64,000 nucleotides of DNA from Haliclona indistincta (taxonomy: Eukaryota > Porifera > Demospongiae > Haplosclerida > Chalinidae). The notes under the pieces are model-generated. The model worked only from the letters and a program-made list of their open reading frames with translations, had not been told where the DNA came from and searched no databases. Of the stretch, positions 22,488-34,228 are shown piece after piece. The DNA lies in contig OZ024786.1 of the NCBI GenBank assembly GCA_964017065.1, positions 8,437,047-8,501,046 on the forward strand, read 5' to 3'. A program made the translations under genes and the position numbers. How positions within the stretch are numbered: the first letter of the stretch is position 1; each line of letters begins with the position of its first letter.

Positions 22488-23429
22488 AGCACTATTATAC
22501 TCAGGAAAAGTGAAAAAACCTGTCTGCTATCGGCTCCTTTTACTAGGAGGTGAAGACGATTCAGCCATATCGCACTCGAAATGAAGCCTGAGCTCAGCAC
22601 AGGTGTCCGGGCCAATGTCGACGTCCCTCACAGTGTCATAACAGCGCGTACATGTACGTCTTCTAGCTAGCTTGGTACGGTTCAAGTATAAATGCTGTGA
22701 TACGAGCAGCTAGCCAGCTAAAGAGCATTTATCGCGTGGCAAAGTGCTTACGCATGCGCGTGTGTTTAGCTGGATTCTTAGTACACAATCTTTTCAGCGT
22801 CTAGAAGACAAGCTTCTTTTCTTTCTTTGGTAGGAAAACGAATGATGAGCCAATTGGAAAAGAAGAAAGGAAGGACGGTGAATTCCTCTGGAGAGATTTC
22901 TGCAAATCGCAATCATGAACAAGAAGCAGCAACCAGAGAACTGCCTCGAATCACGTCACTGCAACCTCGCCGACACCATCTCGAGCATGCATTGGATAGC
23001 TCAGGCTACGACACTTCACTGTTTACTCATAACAGATGCCATGCCACTATGACTATAACGGCAGAGCTAGGTACTAGCGAATACTTGAGAGTGACTGAGT
23101 TCTGTACCAAAGCCTGTAGTGACTCTGACTGTGCTTCCCATGCACACCCGAGAAGCGACGGCGTGTTGCCGTTATGCAACTGCCAGTTGAGCCTGCTTCT
23201 CTGTGCAGGGGAAAATTCCTGTGTCTATCAGCATTATTTTTTAAAACAATGTTGCTAACTCATATGTTCCAATCAGGGTATAGTGTGTGTGAAGGGCTGG
23301 GTGTGGATTAAAGGTAGAGATTGTTTGTAATGGATGTAAGAAGGCTTACCTTCGACTGTTCCCTTATGATAGAATCATCCCGTCGTACGACGCTTGCTCT
23401 ACAAGTAGCATTCTATGCTTCAGGATGCA
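22488..23429. other. Interval between two transposons
   Basis: A 143-codon plus frame at 22827-23258 is open, with a Lys-rich start and a Cys-rich end, but I recognise no domain and see no splice or family support, so I do not call it a gene. The rest is non-coding. A run CTTTTCTTTCTTT precedes the frame. Confidence 0.35.
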
Positions 23430-23912
23430 CACATGCTCGGGACGCTGTAAAATGCGGAATAACGGAATTGCGGAATAGCGGAATAACTATTGACCACGCC
23501 CAGTTACCTCGCCCAACGATTGACACATGTTCCGTCTTCTAGCAACGCTGTGATTCTTCCTGTTTTGCCGTCCAAGAAGCTTGCTACCGTGTTCCATCGT
23601 TTTGTTTGATCAACTCTACGCACTGCTAGTTAGCCTTGCTGCAGACGATCGGCCGCGCTGGATCTATAAATGCAAGGGGCGTGTAGGTAGGCGCGGCTAA
23701 CTAACTAACAACAACAAGAGGACCTCCCTGGCCCTGTGCGCTGCTAGAGTCTGCTCTCGAGTTGACCGTAATGCCGTTGTGCAGAAGCGTAACTAGCTGT
23801 AGAGGAGACGGTGAGATCGCGACCAACGAACGACTGAAAGAACGAACACTTCACGAACAACTGAAAAAAACAACAATAGTAATGTGTTCACAAGTTTAGT
23901 CAGTACGTGTAA

Positions 23913-26900
23913 CTACAACTGAAGTCCGAACTGTTGAAAGATAAGCTGCTTGCTTACAACTGACAGCCTGCTTTGCACATCATATGGAACGACAACATTC
24001 CTTGGGTCTAACACTCCTCTCCAGTTCAGTTCAATACAGAAAAGCTGACAATGATAGTAAGCATTACCGAACTTGCTCATTGGTAGTCCCGATTGAGGAT
24101 GAATGAATTTTCGATTCTCATAGTGCTTTACCACCACATCATCAAATTGAGTAAACTTGGAGTGGCAACCATTGCAGACTCGGATATTGCCAGTTTTGAA
24201 GCACAACACGAATTCTTGAAGCTGGCCAGGGATAGGAGAGGCTGTAACCAAGAGTAAATAATAGAAGAGAGAGTATACAACTCCAATATACCCGTCAGGG
24301 ACACTCTCGGGAAAGTAACGTGACCAGCACGCGAGTAGATGACGTTTATCGGTATCAATTATTCATCGTGTAACGTCATCACTTAGTACGCGCGCCCGCG
24401 ATCGCGATTGCAACAGCACTTCAGTTGAAAGTCAAAGCTACCATTTTCATTGACAACATGTCGGATGCATGCTGTAGAGCCTGCAGGTGGATGCCAGTAC
24501 CACAGTTTGGAGACCACCAGAAGATGGGCTACCTTGGCTTTGGTCACGGTGCCGCCCACACGAAAGTCACGCCACCCGCTATATTCTTTTTCTCCAGCAG
24601 TGTTTAAGGCAGAAATAAAACTATCTGGTGAAAGCGTGGTTGCTCGCTTTGCTTGCGGAGCGGAGTCGCTTGCTGCTTCTGCTGTTTATAGCTTTAAGGT
24701 GTAGGCGGAGCGACAACAAGCTACGTAGGCAAGATTTTTACTGCCACATATACGTCAGATTACGTCAATTTGCTCGCGTGCTGGTCACGTTACTTTCCCG
24801 AGAGTGTCCCTGACGGGTATATTGGAGTTGGATACTCTCTCTTCTATTATTTACTCTTGCTGTAACTGGTGAAGTAGAAGGGGCAAGTGGGGGAGGAGTG
24901 GGAGGAGTGATGTCATGCACTGGGCATAGTGTGATACAGATTGAGATGAGGAGGCTTGCTGAAACTGCGGCAAATAAGTAGGAGAAAACGAGAATGATGG
25001 TCCATCGTAGGTTAGAGGTAATGGGATACTGGTGTTCACAGGAGATATGGAAAACGGCGATGGATTAGAGCCAGCTGTATTGCCAGATGTGCAAGCACTG
25101 GAATTGTCTCTTGTCTTTCCAGGTAAAACGCCTTTGTTATTACTTGTAGGTGTAAGTGGCACTCGGTTCTCGTCTGTTGGTATTGATTTAGTTCGAGATC
25201 TTTTCCTTGGTGCTCTTCCACCTTTGCGACCTGCTCCTGCCGGCATTCCTTCTAAAGCCAGTGGTGTCATGTTTATTGGTTGCTTTCCTCTTGACTTGTT
25301 ATACCAGTCTAAGAACTGTAGTAAGTCGCCATTTGATTCCGCTGCAGCTACTACATGTGAACATACTGCTAAGGATTTGTGTTGCAGACAACTCTCATCT
25401 CATTTATATTGGCTGTTTTTCGTGACAGTAACCAGGTGTGGGCTAACTTTAGACATAGACTTTACCATTCGGTCTTTTTTGCCGCACCCAGGAGCAAAGG
25501 TGACAGCATTAGAGTCAGATTTTAACATAGCTGCCTTAGTCCAAATACCTTCAACCGTTTCCTTGGGTAGTCGAGTAGCTACAGTAGCATCTTCACACGA
25601 TACAGACAAAGAATTTATTTGTCCCAGCTGAAACTGCCCAACAGTAATGTCATGAGACTGAAGAGAATGCCCCGGTTGACTTGAAAAGCTTTCTTGATCC
25701 ATTTGATCCATTTGACGAACTGAACATGTTTTAAATTTCTTCAGGTGCTGTATGCGCTGTTCTTCAATCATTCTAAACCACTTATCCTCTGCAACTGCTA
25801 AAAAGCTGTATTCACTTTGCAGCCGAAACCTTCCACAGTTAGTAACAGCCTTCTCTACCTCGCGCTGTTGCTGTTCTACCAACTTCTTCATCTTGTCATT
25901 AAACATTCCCCATTGCTGTTTTTTTTTGTAGTTGATAGTTTCCTTAAGGAGTGAATTGATAGACTCGTTATCATTGGTGTAGTATGGCTTAGGAGGTGAA
26001 CCCAAGCCAGTTTCCTCCCTTAAAGATCGCAAAGCGTATTTTCTGAACTCTTTTGCCTTGTGCTGTGAGAACCAAGAAAAAAATTGTGGCTGATGACTCT
26101 TCCGGTTAGAAAAACTTGTTGCTCTCGTTGATTCCAGTTATCCTCCAAGGATGACAACAGCTTATCATACTCTTCTGTACTGCAACAGTCTACAAGACCT
26201 TCATGGTAAGTGCCATCTGGGTATGTATAACCAAAGATATCATGGACATATTCCTTAATAGAATTCGAGGAGAATTCTTTTTCACGAAGATGCTTTTCGA
26301 TGTTTTTTTGTAAATGGCGAAAACAACGTAGTTGTCGAGCATGAGGGAAACTTAGAGATAAAGCCTCTACCAAGCACTGTTCACCGTCTGTACCTGTAGC
26401 TTGAACTGAACTGACAGCAGGCTTCAAACCAACAAGTGATGAGCAAAACTAATGGTAATTCCTGAACTGCTTTCGGTAATGAACAAGCATTGGACCCAAG
26501 AGAATTGGTGTTTGTGAAGTCTTGGCGTCTTGAAGAAGATGTCGGTAAACAGAAGGTGTCACACTAAAATCTCCAAGACAGAATGTTGGATCCACTCCAA
26601 AGATACTAAAGCAATAAGGATCACAGCAGAATCGCTCCATGTCAAGCAGCTGCTGTTCAAAGCATAGAATAGCCATAGGCTCAGGTGCACATGTAACATC
26701 TTGAACAAATCGTCTCTCTCTTTCCATACTCTTACACTGTTCCATAATTAGATACAGCATGTCACGCGTTCCTGACAAGGAATACAAAGGAACCTCTGGA
26801 CCAAGACTTTTCATTAGCTCTTGTTGAGATAATTTACGCTTGATGTTGTATGCTTGTGTCAAGCTTCTTGGAAGCTGTCCAGCACTAGAGGCATGAACCA

Positions 26901-26945
26901 TTCCTCCTTTAGACTCAAACACAACATCCGTGTCAATCGTTGGGC
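23913..26945 (-). pseudogene. MULE transposase, decayed copy
   Basis: Blocks at 26922-26449, 26427-26020, 26032-25400, 25399-24867 and 24241-23913 follow the gene at 1-3241 in order. They include GVDPTFCLGDFSVTPS (first Asp), ATGTDGEQCLVEA with CFRHLQKN (second Asp), and TNDNESINSLLK (Glu). Downstream lie a SWIM-like finger (SLAVCSHVVAAAE) and a Pro-rich tail ending in a CNGC finger. Lesions are a frameshift near 26445, another near 26095, a TGA exactly at the first SWIM cysteine (about 25400), a frame change in the Pro-rich tail, and the 611 bp insertion at 24249. No product is expected from this copy. Confidence 0.85.
24249..24859. mobile_element. 611 bp MITE with long inverted ends, 7 bp duplication
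   Basis: The ends CAAGAGTAAATAATAGAAGA and complement pair for about 87 bp with one mismatch. CTGTAAC flanks both sides (24242-24248, 24860-24866). It sits in the Pro-rich tail of the broken MULE transposase, so it is younger than that element. There is no coding sequence. A 7 bp duplication is seen in P-like elements, but the ends do not identify a family. Confidence 0.85.
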
Positions 26946-27005
26946 GTGGTCAATAGTTATTCCGCAATTCCGTTATTCCGCATTTTACAGCGTCCCCACA
27001 TGCTC

Positions 27006-27852
27006 AGTACTATCACACTCATTAGGTGTTTAATTGCAAGCTGTTACATATAAACCATTTTATGACAAAATCAATAATTATTAAAATTGCAGTGTAAAGA
27101 AAAGCAACAATCCGAGTTAGATGTTTTTGTTGGCCACTCTTCACTGGCCCTCGCCACAGATGGCAGTCACAGTTGCAGTGCAACGTAAGCTTCCTGTCTT
27201 GCTCTGTCCTTGTAGTAAATGGGATACTCTCTATGACATGTAAGCAGTAGACTCCCATTACACCTTTTTGGACTAGTGATTATACCTAATCCAGCATCAT
27301 CACCAACTAATTCATGATTACATGATTGCTGACTTAGTGACTAGAGTGCAGAGTATATTGAAAATAAAACAACAGTGTTTTTTGTGCTATGTAAACTGTA
27401 CAGTGCAACCCCTCTAATCTGGACCCCTGAAATAAGGACACCAACAGTAATCTGGGCCCTACATGTGGTCCCAAATCAATGTAAAAAAACCTCTGAAATA
27501 AGGGCACCTTCCTAATCAGAACACTATTCCCCCCCCCCCCCAAGGTGTCTGGATTAGAGGGGTTCCACAGTAGAGGCTGCTGTAGTCTTACTGTAACACC
27601 ACCTGCGGAAATCTCTTCCAAATATGAGTGAGGGACAATTAGCATTATTCATCTGATACTTTCATCATAGAGTATCCTGTGAGCTCATACTTGCTGTGAA
27701 TGTATTCTCCATTATTCTACCTATGAGAAAATACTAAGTAAAATATTCGGACTTCTTTCAAAAATAACCCCTCTCCTACCTGATTTTATAAACAAGCTCA
27801 TAATACAAGAGGTCACTTCAGTAAGAATCACACATACACTATACGTAACTAC
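27006..27852. other. Non-coding interval
   Basis: Apart from the MITE at 27401-27570, I see no supported gene. A 78-codon minus frame at 27258-27022 contains a CNCDCHLWRG cluster but no family I know. Confidence 0.35.
27401..27570. mobile_element. pogo/Tigger-type MITE, TA duplication
   Basis: The ends are CAGTGCAACCCCTCTAATCT and the complement of CTGTGGAACCCCTCTAATCC. TA lies on both sides (27399-27400, 27571-27572). The words CCCCTCTAATC and GGACACC are characteristic of pogo/Tigger terminal repeats. The interior is AT-rich, with a C14 run near 27528. Confidence 0.85.
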
Positions 27853-28272
27853 ATGACTGGTGCTCTGTTGTATGTAGTACATGTGTGTATGAGAGGAGAG
27901 GATGATTTAGTAGAGGGTGAGTTGTATAAGGGTACAGCTAAGTCAGCTGAGGGGTATGCTGCTGATGAAGCATTTGGTATGGCAAAGGATGATGGTATGC
28001 ATGTAGAGGTGCAGTGGCAGGATGCTGACTCCTCGTCAGCTTCCTTTCGTAAACACTATCCCGACGAAACCAATTCATGTATAGTGCTTTGTGCTGGTGA
28101 TGTCGGTCGTTGCCACACGAAGGCACTCACAAACTATCGCAAAAGAAGAGCGTTACTAAACGATACAAGAGCATTACTAAATGCTACAAAAAGGTGCAGA
28201 TGCGGTTCCACTTCTCACCTGCGTACAAGCCATCGAGACTGTCGTATGAACAAAGGTAAGACAGTTAAGTGA
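27853..28272 (+). pseudogene. Fragment of a Cys-rich transposon protein, copy A
   Basis: The 139-codon frame joins three pieces of a larger family seen in invertebrates. One is a segment with HVEVQWQDADSSSASF, a likely catalytic-type Asp cluster. Another is CAGDVGRCHTKAL. The last is a C-terminal zinc knuckle, CRCGSTSHLRTSHRDC. The middle of the family, present in copy B (45124-46170), is missing and replaced by RALLN repeats, so this is an internally deleted relic. The two copies also share downstream sequence after the stop. I believe the family is a Mutator-like or related DDE transposase, but I am not certain. Confidence 0.6.
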
Positions 28273-30010
28273 TTGTTCTTTTGTATGTGCAACTTACCAG
28301 GCATGGTAATTGTATACATTAGAACAATACAGCAAGACATTATTTGTACCTGTTTGCAGTATGTCAGTGTACAAATTCTTTGCTGTTTCCCACTATCAGA
28401 TGCAACATGCAAATACATGCCCTTCATAATGTGAATAAATAATTATGGTTGTGTTCTAAACAAGCTAGCCTCTGTAATCCACTGGACACATCATGAAACT
28501 TAGGATAGGAATTTCTTTGCAATTGATTTTAGCAGTATCTGGACAACCCTGTATATAGAAAGTGTGAACACTGAAATTAAGGGTCAAACTATTAGCTGAT
28601 TATGGGATACCATACATGAGCAACCATGTATTGGAGGCAACCATGCTTGCTCAAGGCATGGTCATGTCATGCATGTCATGTCATGCCAACTTATTTTACA
28701 AATATAATTTGAAGGATTCATTGTATTGTGAACAAAAATGCACTAGGGATATTCTTTTGTCAGTGTCTATCAGAATTTGCCTATTTTTGTGATAAATAAA
28801 TGGACCAAAAATAACCGCCTCTCCTACCTTAGGATGTGTCACAGTCAGGAAAGTAACTTGGGTAATAGTGTGGAGCTAGATAAAAAGGCATGGCATTCAA
28901 TTGTGCAGTATTTGTCTTTTCTATAGTTCAGCAATACTTTTCAACAGGTCATTGTATGCTCTCAATATGTATTTAGAGTTCTGACTTAAAGTGTATAACC
29001 GAGCGGTTTTAAATTAAAAACATTTCTGATGAGTTCCACAATGTGTACATATTAAAATAAAAGAACCACTGGTTTCGAAATTTTTCTTGCAATGAATACA
29101 TGAAGTGATCGTTTGTTTCATTAATAGCAATTATTGTTGCATTAAGAAGTTGAGTGTCTTCTTCTGCTTCATCAATGGGTTGTAACAAGTCAATGTTTTG
29201 TATTTCGTCAATTTGTTCAATAGTACCTCCAGATAACGGCCAGCTGGACAAGAAGTCTAGAACGTATGGCTTTTACACGAGCCGGCATAATAAGTTGAAT
29301 GAACGAACGTTGAACTTCAGAACTTGAAGACTCCGGCATAATTTATTATGCCATGTGACGTGTGGGCATGTGTGATGGGTGTGTCTGTATTCGTGATACA
29401 TAATAATTATAGCTCGAGCTGTAGGCCTTCGAGAGAATTTCGCCGGACTTACCAGGCTGTTTTGTAGTACAAACGAACTCACTAGCTGTAAGGCAGTCAG
29501 CTGTAAACTTTTTTGTCTTTATAGGAGACCAGATAGCCGGGATCAGCAATCAAGGCAAGCAGATCACGCCATAACTCACAAACGGAGCTTTAGAACTAAA
29601 TTCAGTTCTGAGCAATAAGCGATATCTACATGTGTTGCTGATATCAGCGCCTTAATTGCTGATACCAACTGTCTTGTGCTAGAATCACTCTCACCGGAGC
29701 AAAAAACACCGCTTGTTTGGTCAAAACAGCACGTGTGAGACAAAATTAGTGCACGTATGGCTGCTTTTTATGTCAAGAAGCCCCTGGAGACCCAGTGGTG
29801 CTAGGTAATCCCGCCATAGCTCTGCTTGGCGGGGCCGCAGGCCCCGCCAATGGCTCGCCATCACACCCCACATAGCTGTATTTGGTCTATAGGTGAAATA
29901 AACTATCTTCGAATTTTAACGCCCACTTCCGGTGACGTCAAACTTGCCGGGCGACTATAGTCGCCCGCCGCTTATGAACGGTTAATAACAACAGATAAAA
30001 CCCATTATAC
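28273..30010. other. Non-coding interval with short palindromes and a dispersed repeat
   Basis: A dispersed repeat at about 29455-29690 (CAGATCACGCCATAACTC, TACATGTGTTGCTGATATCAGCG) resembles 49600-49760. Small palindromes are GGGCGACTATAGTCGCCC at 29949 and GGCGGGGCCGCAGGCCCCGCC at 29829. An 80-codon minus frame at 29251-29009 is acidic and unassigned. If the gene ending at 30011 continues, its next exon is not visible here. Confidence 0.4.
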
Positions 30011-33000
30011 CTGCATCAACTCCTTCTTCCTCAGTAAAAGTGATTGACAGCCTGTCTGACAGAAATTGCGGATGGTGAATTGAATTCTTGTAAAAAGCTG
30101 AGGCTTGACGCCACAGATTGTGACGATCAATATTCAGGTCGTAGTATTTATTAGTTAGAGTTTTCTCAGAAATATGCACAAGAAGTTCATCAAGTGTACA
30201 TGTGGCAGGCAAATCAGGATCATTGCAAAGTAGCGAGACCGAGCTGGAGGATTCACCACTGCACGAAACTGTACTGGCTGCCGTATCAAGAAGACTGTCC
30301 ACTGCATAGTTTATGTCTCCATTATATTTTGCCAGTGCTGCTTTGATTTGTTCATTGCTATATTTATTTCCCAGTGTAGTATGGATTTTTGTAATAGGGT
30401 CCTCATCCTCCTCCTAAAGAGAACAACAAGGTTATAGTACATGCATGCATGTGCATACATGAAAGTCAGTCAGAATTAATGTGCACATATGATTATTATT
30501 AATTTTACCTTTTGGTAATACATTCTCTCCTTAGTCTCTACTATCTGCCTTTCTTCTATCTCCACTCTCTGCTTCTCATGCCCAAAAATATTAGTATAAT
30601 TTATTAATTTTATGAACAAAATTAATGACATACCATAACTCCAGTACTATCTTCACCACTACCTGTTGCATTCCCATCATAGTATACATGAAGAGTATAC
30701 AGACATAAACACATTATTGGAACTTAGACCATACCATGTGACTTTCGACCAATTAGATCGCTCAAAAAGTGTGCATTAAATAGCTGAATGCACACTTAGG
30801 CACACTTATTAACAGTCGGGTCGCCAAAGTACCGGAAGTCCAATGAAACTAATACAAATTTATAATCAGGCTGAGGCGTTCTTAGACAAGCGTTGAATTA
30901 TTCATGAGAAAACTAAACAGCTCGTATCTATCGTTCTATTGCTTTATTTACTGCTAGTTTTGCAATAAAGCATGTTCAATGTCTGGTCTATCGATAAACA
31001 CGGCCAGCTGTTCGTTTGATAAAATAACAAACGTGAACCAAACGTTGAAAAATTCTTCCTATCTTCAAAAGATTGCGTGGGGAAAAATTTTATCAGCAAC
31101 CCAGCACTATTCTGATGCAACCAAACAATAGCACACACATTGATCTAAATAATATCCAAAATTGAAGTTGTTTCAGCATGCACTTACATAAATATGAGCG
31201 CTTAAAGTACGCTAGCGCTAACGCGGTATTCGACCACGCCAAGACCACACTAGCTGTGATCTCATGCGTGCAGCCAACTATTACTAAGGTTTGCTATGAA
31301 AATAATTATAACAATAGTACTGTATAAACAGCTATTCTTATGTTTTATGAAAGCAGGTAGATAATAGATGGCCACAAGAATCAGAAGACGGTTGTCCTAT
31401 GATGCTGGTGGTAGTCAGCCGGTCGTTGGAGAGTCGAATCAAGTACGTGTATGTACACTTTGTAGCCAGCAACATCCACTCACAAGCCAAGTTCACACAT
31501 GGCAAAACGAAAGAGCCCGTGAAGAGGCTCTAAATCTTGGTATTGTACCAAGCGACATAATATGCCGCGCATGTCATGATGATATCCGTAGGATTTCCGT
31601 TGATCCCAGTCACGTCCCTAGATGGGAGAAAAAAAGAGAAACGGTAAAATGCTGTGTACTTGGCTGTACAGACACATGCCACAGCAAACTACATGTGCTT
31701 GATGTCAACCAACACTTGGATAAGTTACACAAAGGTGACAAAGAAGTACAATTTGCTGAATCGCAAAACATACCTTTCCCAACTCCCCTTTGTAGCCGTC
31801 ATTACCACTTTGTGTACCAAGCAATCCAACCACAGCAAAGACAATGTGCTACATGTGAAGTGTACGTAACGCACGATACATCTAGGCATTGTCCAGATGC
31901 TGACAAAATCAAAAAGCACCTGCATGAAAATGCTGGTTTTGAAGAATCTCATTTTAAGGGGTATCTTGGTAACTCAGATGAAGACCTGCAACACAGAGAT
32001 TGGCTGGAGGACATTAGGCAAAGCATGTGGGCAAGAATCAATTTCGAAGACGAAATGATTCCATCTACAGAGGCATTATGGCGACATTGGATGCGGTCAT
32101 GTTGGGTGCTAGACATGTGGAGACAGGCTGACAAAAACACCATGTCATTAGCTGAGCTAACTATGGCTGGAGTATCACAGATAGTGTCCTTGCAGTTGAT
32201 TGGGACAGCAATGAACATGAAGAGGCTGTCAAAGAAAGAGTATTGCTATTAACTAAAGGCTGCAAGTGTAAGACTGGTTGCATGACACGAAGGTGCATGT
32301 GTAAAAGAAAAGGCCAAAGCTGCTCTGAAGGCTGTTCTTTTTTAAACTGTCTAAATCTACAAGCACAAGTAGAGATCACTAATGATAGAGAAAGTATGGA
32401 TATTGAAGACACCCAGGAGTTGGATTCGGATTGGTCAGATCTAGACAGTAGTAGCGAGACAGATGATGAATTTGACTCATGAATGTACATGTAAACAGTA
32501 TGACAGTGCCTTTATTAACAGTATTACTTATTGTATGTATCATTTTCAACATCATAAATAGTATGACAGTGCCATTTATCCTCCATTTCTATGTTACTTA
32601 AAAATAATTCACAGTTGTCATGCTTGTGACCGTGGGGAAAAATTTTATCAGAACAAATACGCTCTCAAAACAGGTAAAATACTTCATACAATAATCAATG
32701 CACAACATACCCAAGATTCGAGTTGTTTCGCTACATCCCCGGAGTATGAGAGTATCTTCTGTTCGACTCCCTTAAGACGCCATGTTGAACTCCTGTCATA
32801 CCCGCGACGAAAACGCAGAGCAAAAGCCGAATGAAGTCAAAATAACTTGAAGAAAATAAGCAAAACTTCCTCTTAGAGCTTTATGACAATGATTCCAGAG
32901 ATCTAATCACACGTACAGTGTACAGCAAACCGTTCTTTACAGGCAACCAGACACAGCCAAAACGCGCCATTTTTGTTGTTTATGTTGACGTCATCGTGAT

Positions 33001-34228
33001 TATAAATTCTTCGCTTGGCGACCTGACTGTTAACGCGCACTTTATTAATGCACACTTTTAGGTAAACAAAGCGAAACAAAGTAAACAAAGATCGGTCGAA
33101 AGTCACGCAGTATTGTCTAAAACGTTTAGACCACACTAGGCGGTGCATTACGCGATATAAAGCACTCGGGCGTCGTCAATAACGGTCTCGAACGTGTGAT
33201 AACGCACTCGCCTAGTGTTGTCTAAATATTACATAATATTGTATATTTACCTCAGCCAAAGGTCCTCCTTCATGTTCACATGGGATTTCAGAGTTTACAG
33301 AACTGTCTTCACTTGAGACCTACTGGAGGAATAATTAGTATACCTGTGTAAGCAACATGTAGACTCACTAGTAGAGCTTCTTCTTCATCATCTAGCTTGT
33401 AGGTCCTTTTGATATAAACATCTCCATTTCCAGCAATTTGTTTCAGTTTGTCACCTGTCCACTCACTTCTCGGATCAACATTGGGCTTCAGTAACTTTCC
33501 ATTCACTGCTTTTAGAACCTCAAATCTACATGACATAATTATTATTAATTGTACGGCAGGGTTACCACATGTACCTTGGATTGGAAGTGGCATTTCTAGA
33601 TTAATTTTTTCGCCGAAGGCTTGCTCCACTGCAGAGCGAACTTGCTCCTCGTTCCACAACGTGTGGAAGTTGACCAGATCAACAATGAAGCCGTACTCAT
33701 ACAGTTCTTGTCTTCGCCGTCCACGCAGAAGATTAACATCGTCGGCCTCAGCCATAATAACTGTCTTAGTAAACCAACTGCCGGTGGGAAGTTGGCGGCG
33801 TTTCCCTGAGCTGACTGTTGCGACGGACGGGCGCCAGATCTATAGGATGCTAGCCGGCTGTATGGAGGGATACGCTGGTACGGCTTTGGTGTACTGGACT
33901 GCACCGTGGGAGATTGTCAACTCTGTTGAGAAGGATCCGTAGGAGATTGCCAACTCTGATGGCCGGGATCTTGTTGCTGCTGCACTGGTTATGGTGATGC
34001 GGATGCAGTTGCGCCAAGTGAGCTGCGGAGAAAACGAGTAACTCCAATTCCACCTCTGTCGCGGACTGCCGCACGCGGTGTTGTTCGCGTCCATGTAGTC
34101 ATGGTGGACGACTGCAGTCCAGGATGATGCTGATTGAGTGAGCCGGGTACAAGATGATATGCAACTTGTGGATCTCGATGGCCTTCTCTTAACCTTTGAA
34201 TTGATTCAGCAAGTGTCGGCTGCGGCAT
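30011..34228 (-). CDS. Spliced gene with UBA/CUE-like and HECT-start-like segments (exons incomplete)
   Basis: Exons I can support are 33755-33369 (start MAEADDVNLL, or further upstream with a Gln/Ser/Pro-rich leader from 34228), 33319-33251, a short one ending at 30634, 30574-30509, and 30413-30011. Each has GT-AG borders, and phases agree where adjacent. 33755-33369 carries a conserved-looking block with VDPRSEWTGDKLKQIAGNG. 30574-30509 is a short charged helix. 30413-30011 has a UBA/CUE-like motif (YSNEQIKAALAKYNGDINYA) followed by RLSITFTEEEGVDAG, which resembles the first strand of a HECT ubiquitin-ligase domain. The rest of HECT, with its catalytic Cys, is not seen, so the gene is partial or broken. 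A 2.4 kb transposon sits in the intron between 33251 and 30690. Ubiquitin ligation is an inference from these motifs. Confidence 0.5.
30733..33120. mobile_element. 2.4 kb element with ~100 bp imperfect TIRs carrying a CXC gene
   Basis: The left end contains TTAGACCATACCATGTGACT and TTCGACC. The right end, on the opposite strand, contains TTAGACAATACTGCGTGACT and TTCGACC. Further in, both share GTGTGCATTAA and AACAGTC(G/A)GGTCGCC. Inside, the word GTGGGGAAAAATTTTATCAG occurs as a direct repeat at 31078 and 32632. The cargo is the CXC-domain frame at 31368-32482. The exact termini and target duplication are unclear. It lies in an intron of a minus-strand gene. Confidence 0.65.
31368..32482 (+). 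pseudogene. CXC-domain transposon protein, internally deleted
   Basis: The first frame (31368-32252, 294 codons) has paired cysteines (CTLCSQQHP, CRACHDD, CCVLGC, CSRHYH) typical of a zinc-binding N-terminus, then RHWMRSCWVLDMWRQADKNT. A second frame overlapping it by a few codons carries LAVDWDSNEHEEAVKERV and a CXC (Tesmin/TSO1-like) motif, CKCKTGC.TRRC.CKRKGQSC.EGC, ending in an acidic tail at 32482. CXC motifs bind DNA. In relatives these parts flank a long central domain; here the join is abrupt and a frame change lies near 32190. I therefore read this as a deletion derivative of a larger transposon protein. Confidence 0.65.
33126..33226. mobile_element. ~100 bp MITE with TTTAGAC ends
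   Basis: TTTAGACCACACTAGGCGGT at the left pairs with the complement of TTTAGACAACACTAGGCGAG at the right. It directly abuts the right end of the 2.4 kb element, so one of them inserted next to the other, or they share ancestry through the TTAGAC word. Confidence 0.6.

Larger units (their letters stand above)
23439..26996 (-). mobile_element. MULE (Mutator-like) transposon with 9 bp duplication, 3,558 bp
   Basis: The left end reads GGGACGCTGTAAAATGCGGA and the right end is its complement. Pairing is perfect for about 38 bp and resumes after a small indel through TATTGACCACGCCCA. CACATGCTC flanks both sides (23430-23438 and 26997-27005), a 9 bp target duplication as expected for Mutator-like elements. 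The interior holds a broken transposase and a nested 611 bp MITE. Coding begins almost inside the right terminal repeat, so the N-terminal exons seen in the relative at 1-3241 have been lost. Confidence 0.9.

Noticed and set aside
22827..23258. 143-codon plus frame as a possible gene
   Set aside because: It is open and of mixed composition but has no recognisable motif, splice context or family, and lies between two transposons.
25032..25631. 199-codon plus frame
   Set aside because: It is antisense to the Pro-rich tail and SWIM region of the decayed MULE transposase, whose conservation supports the minus strand.
33534..33575. A 49 bp intron (GT at 33574, AG at 33526) within the first UBA/HECT-gene exon
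   Set aside because: Borders exist, but removal breaks the frame of the conserved block that follows, whereas reading through keeps it open.
33840..34228. Overlapping minus frames as separate small genes
   Set aside because: They are alternative frames of one low-complexity Ser/Pro/Gln-rich leader, probably part of the gene beginning near 34228 or 33755.
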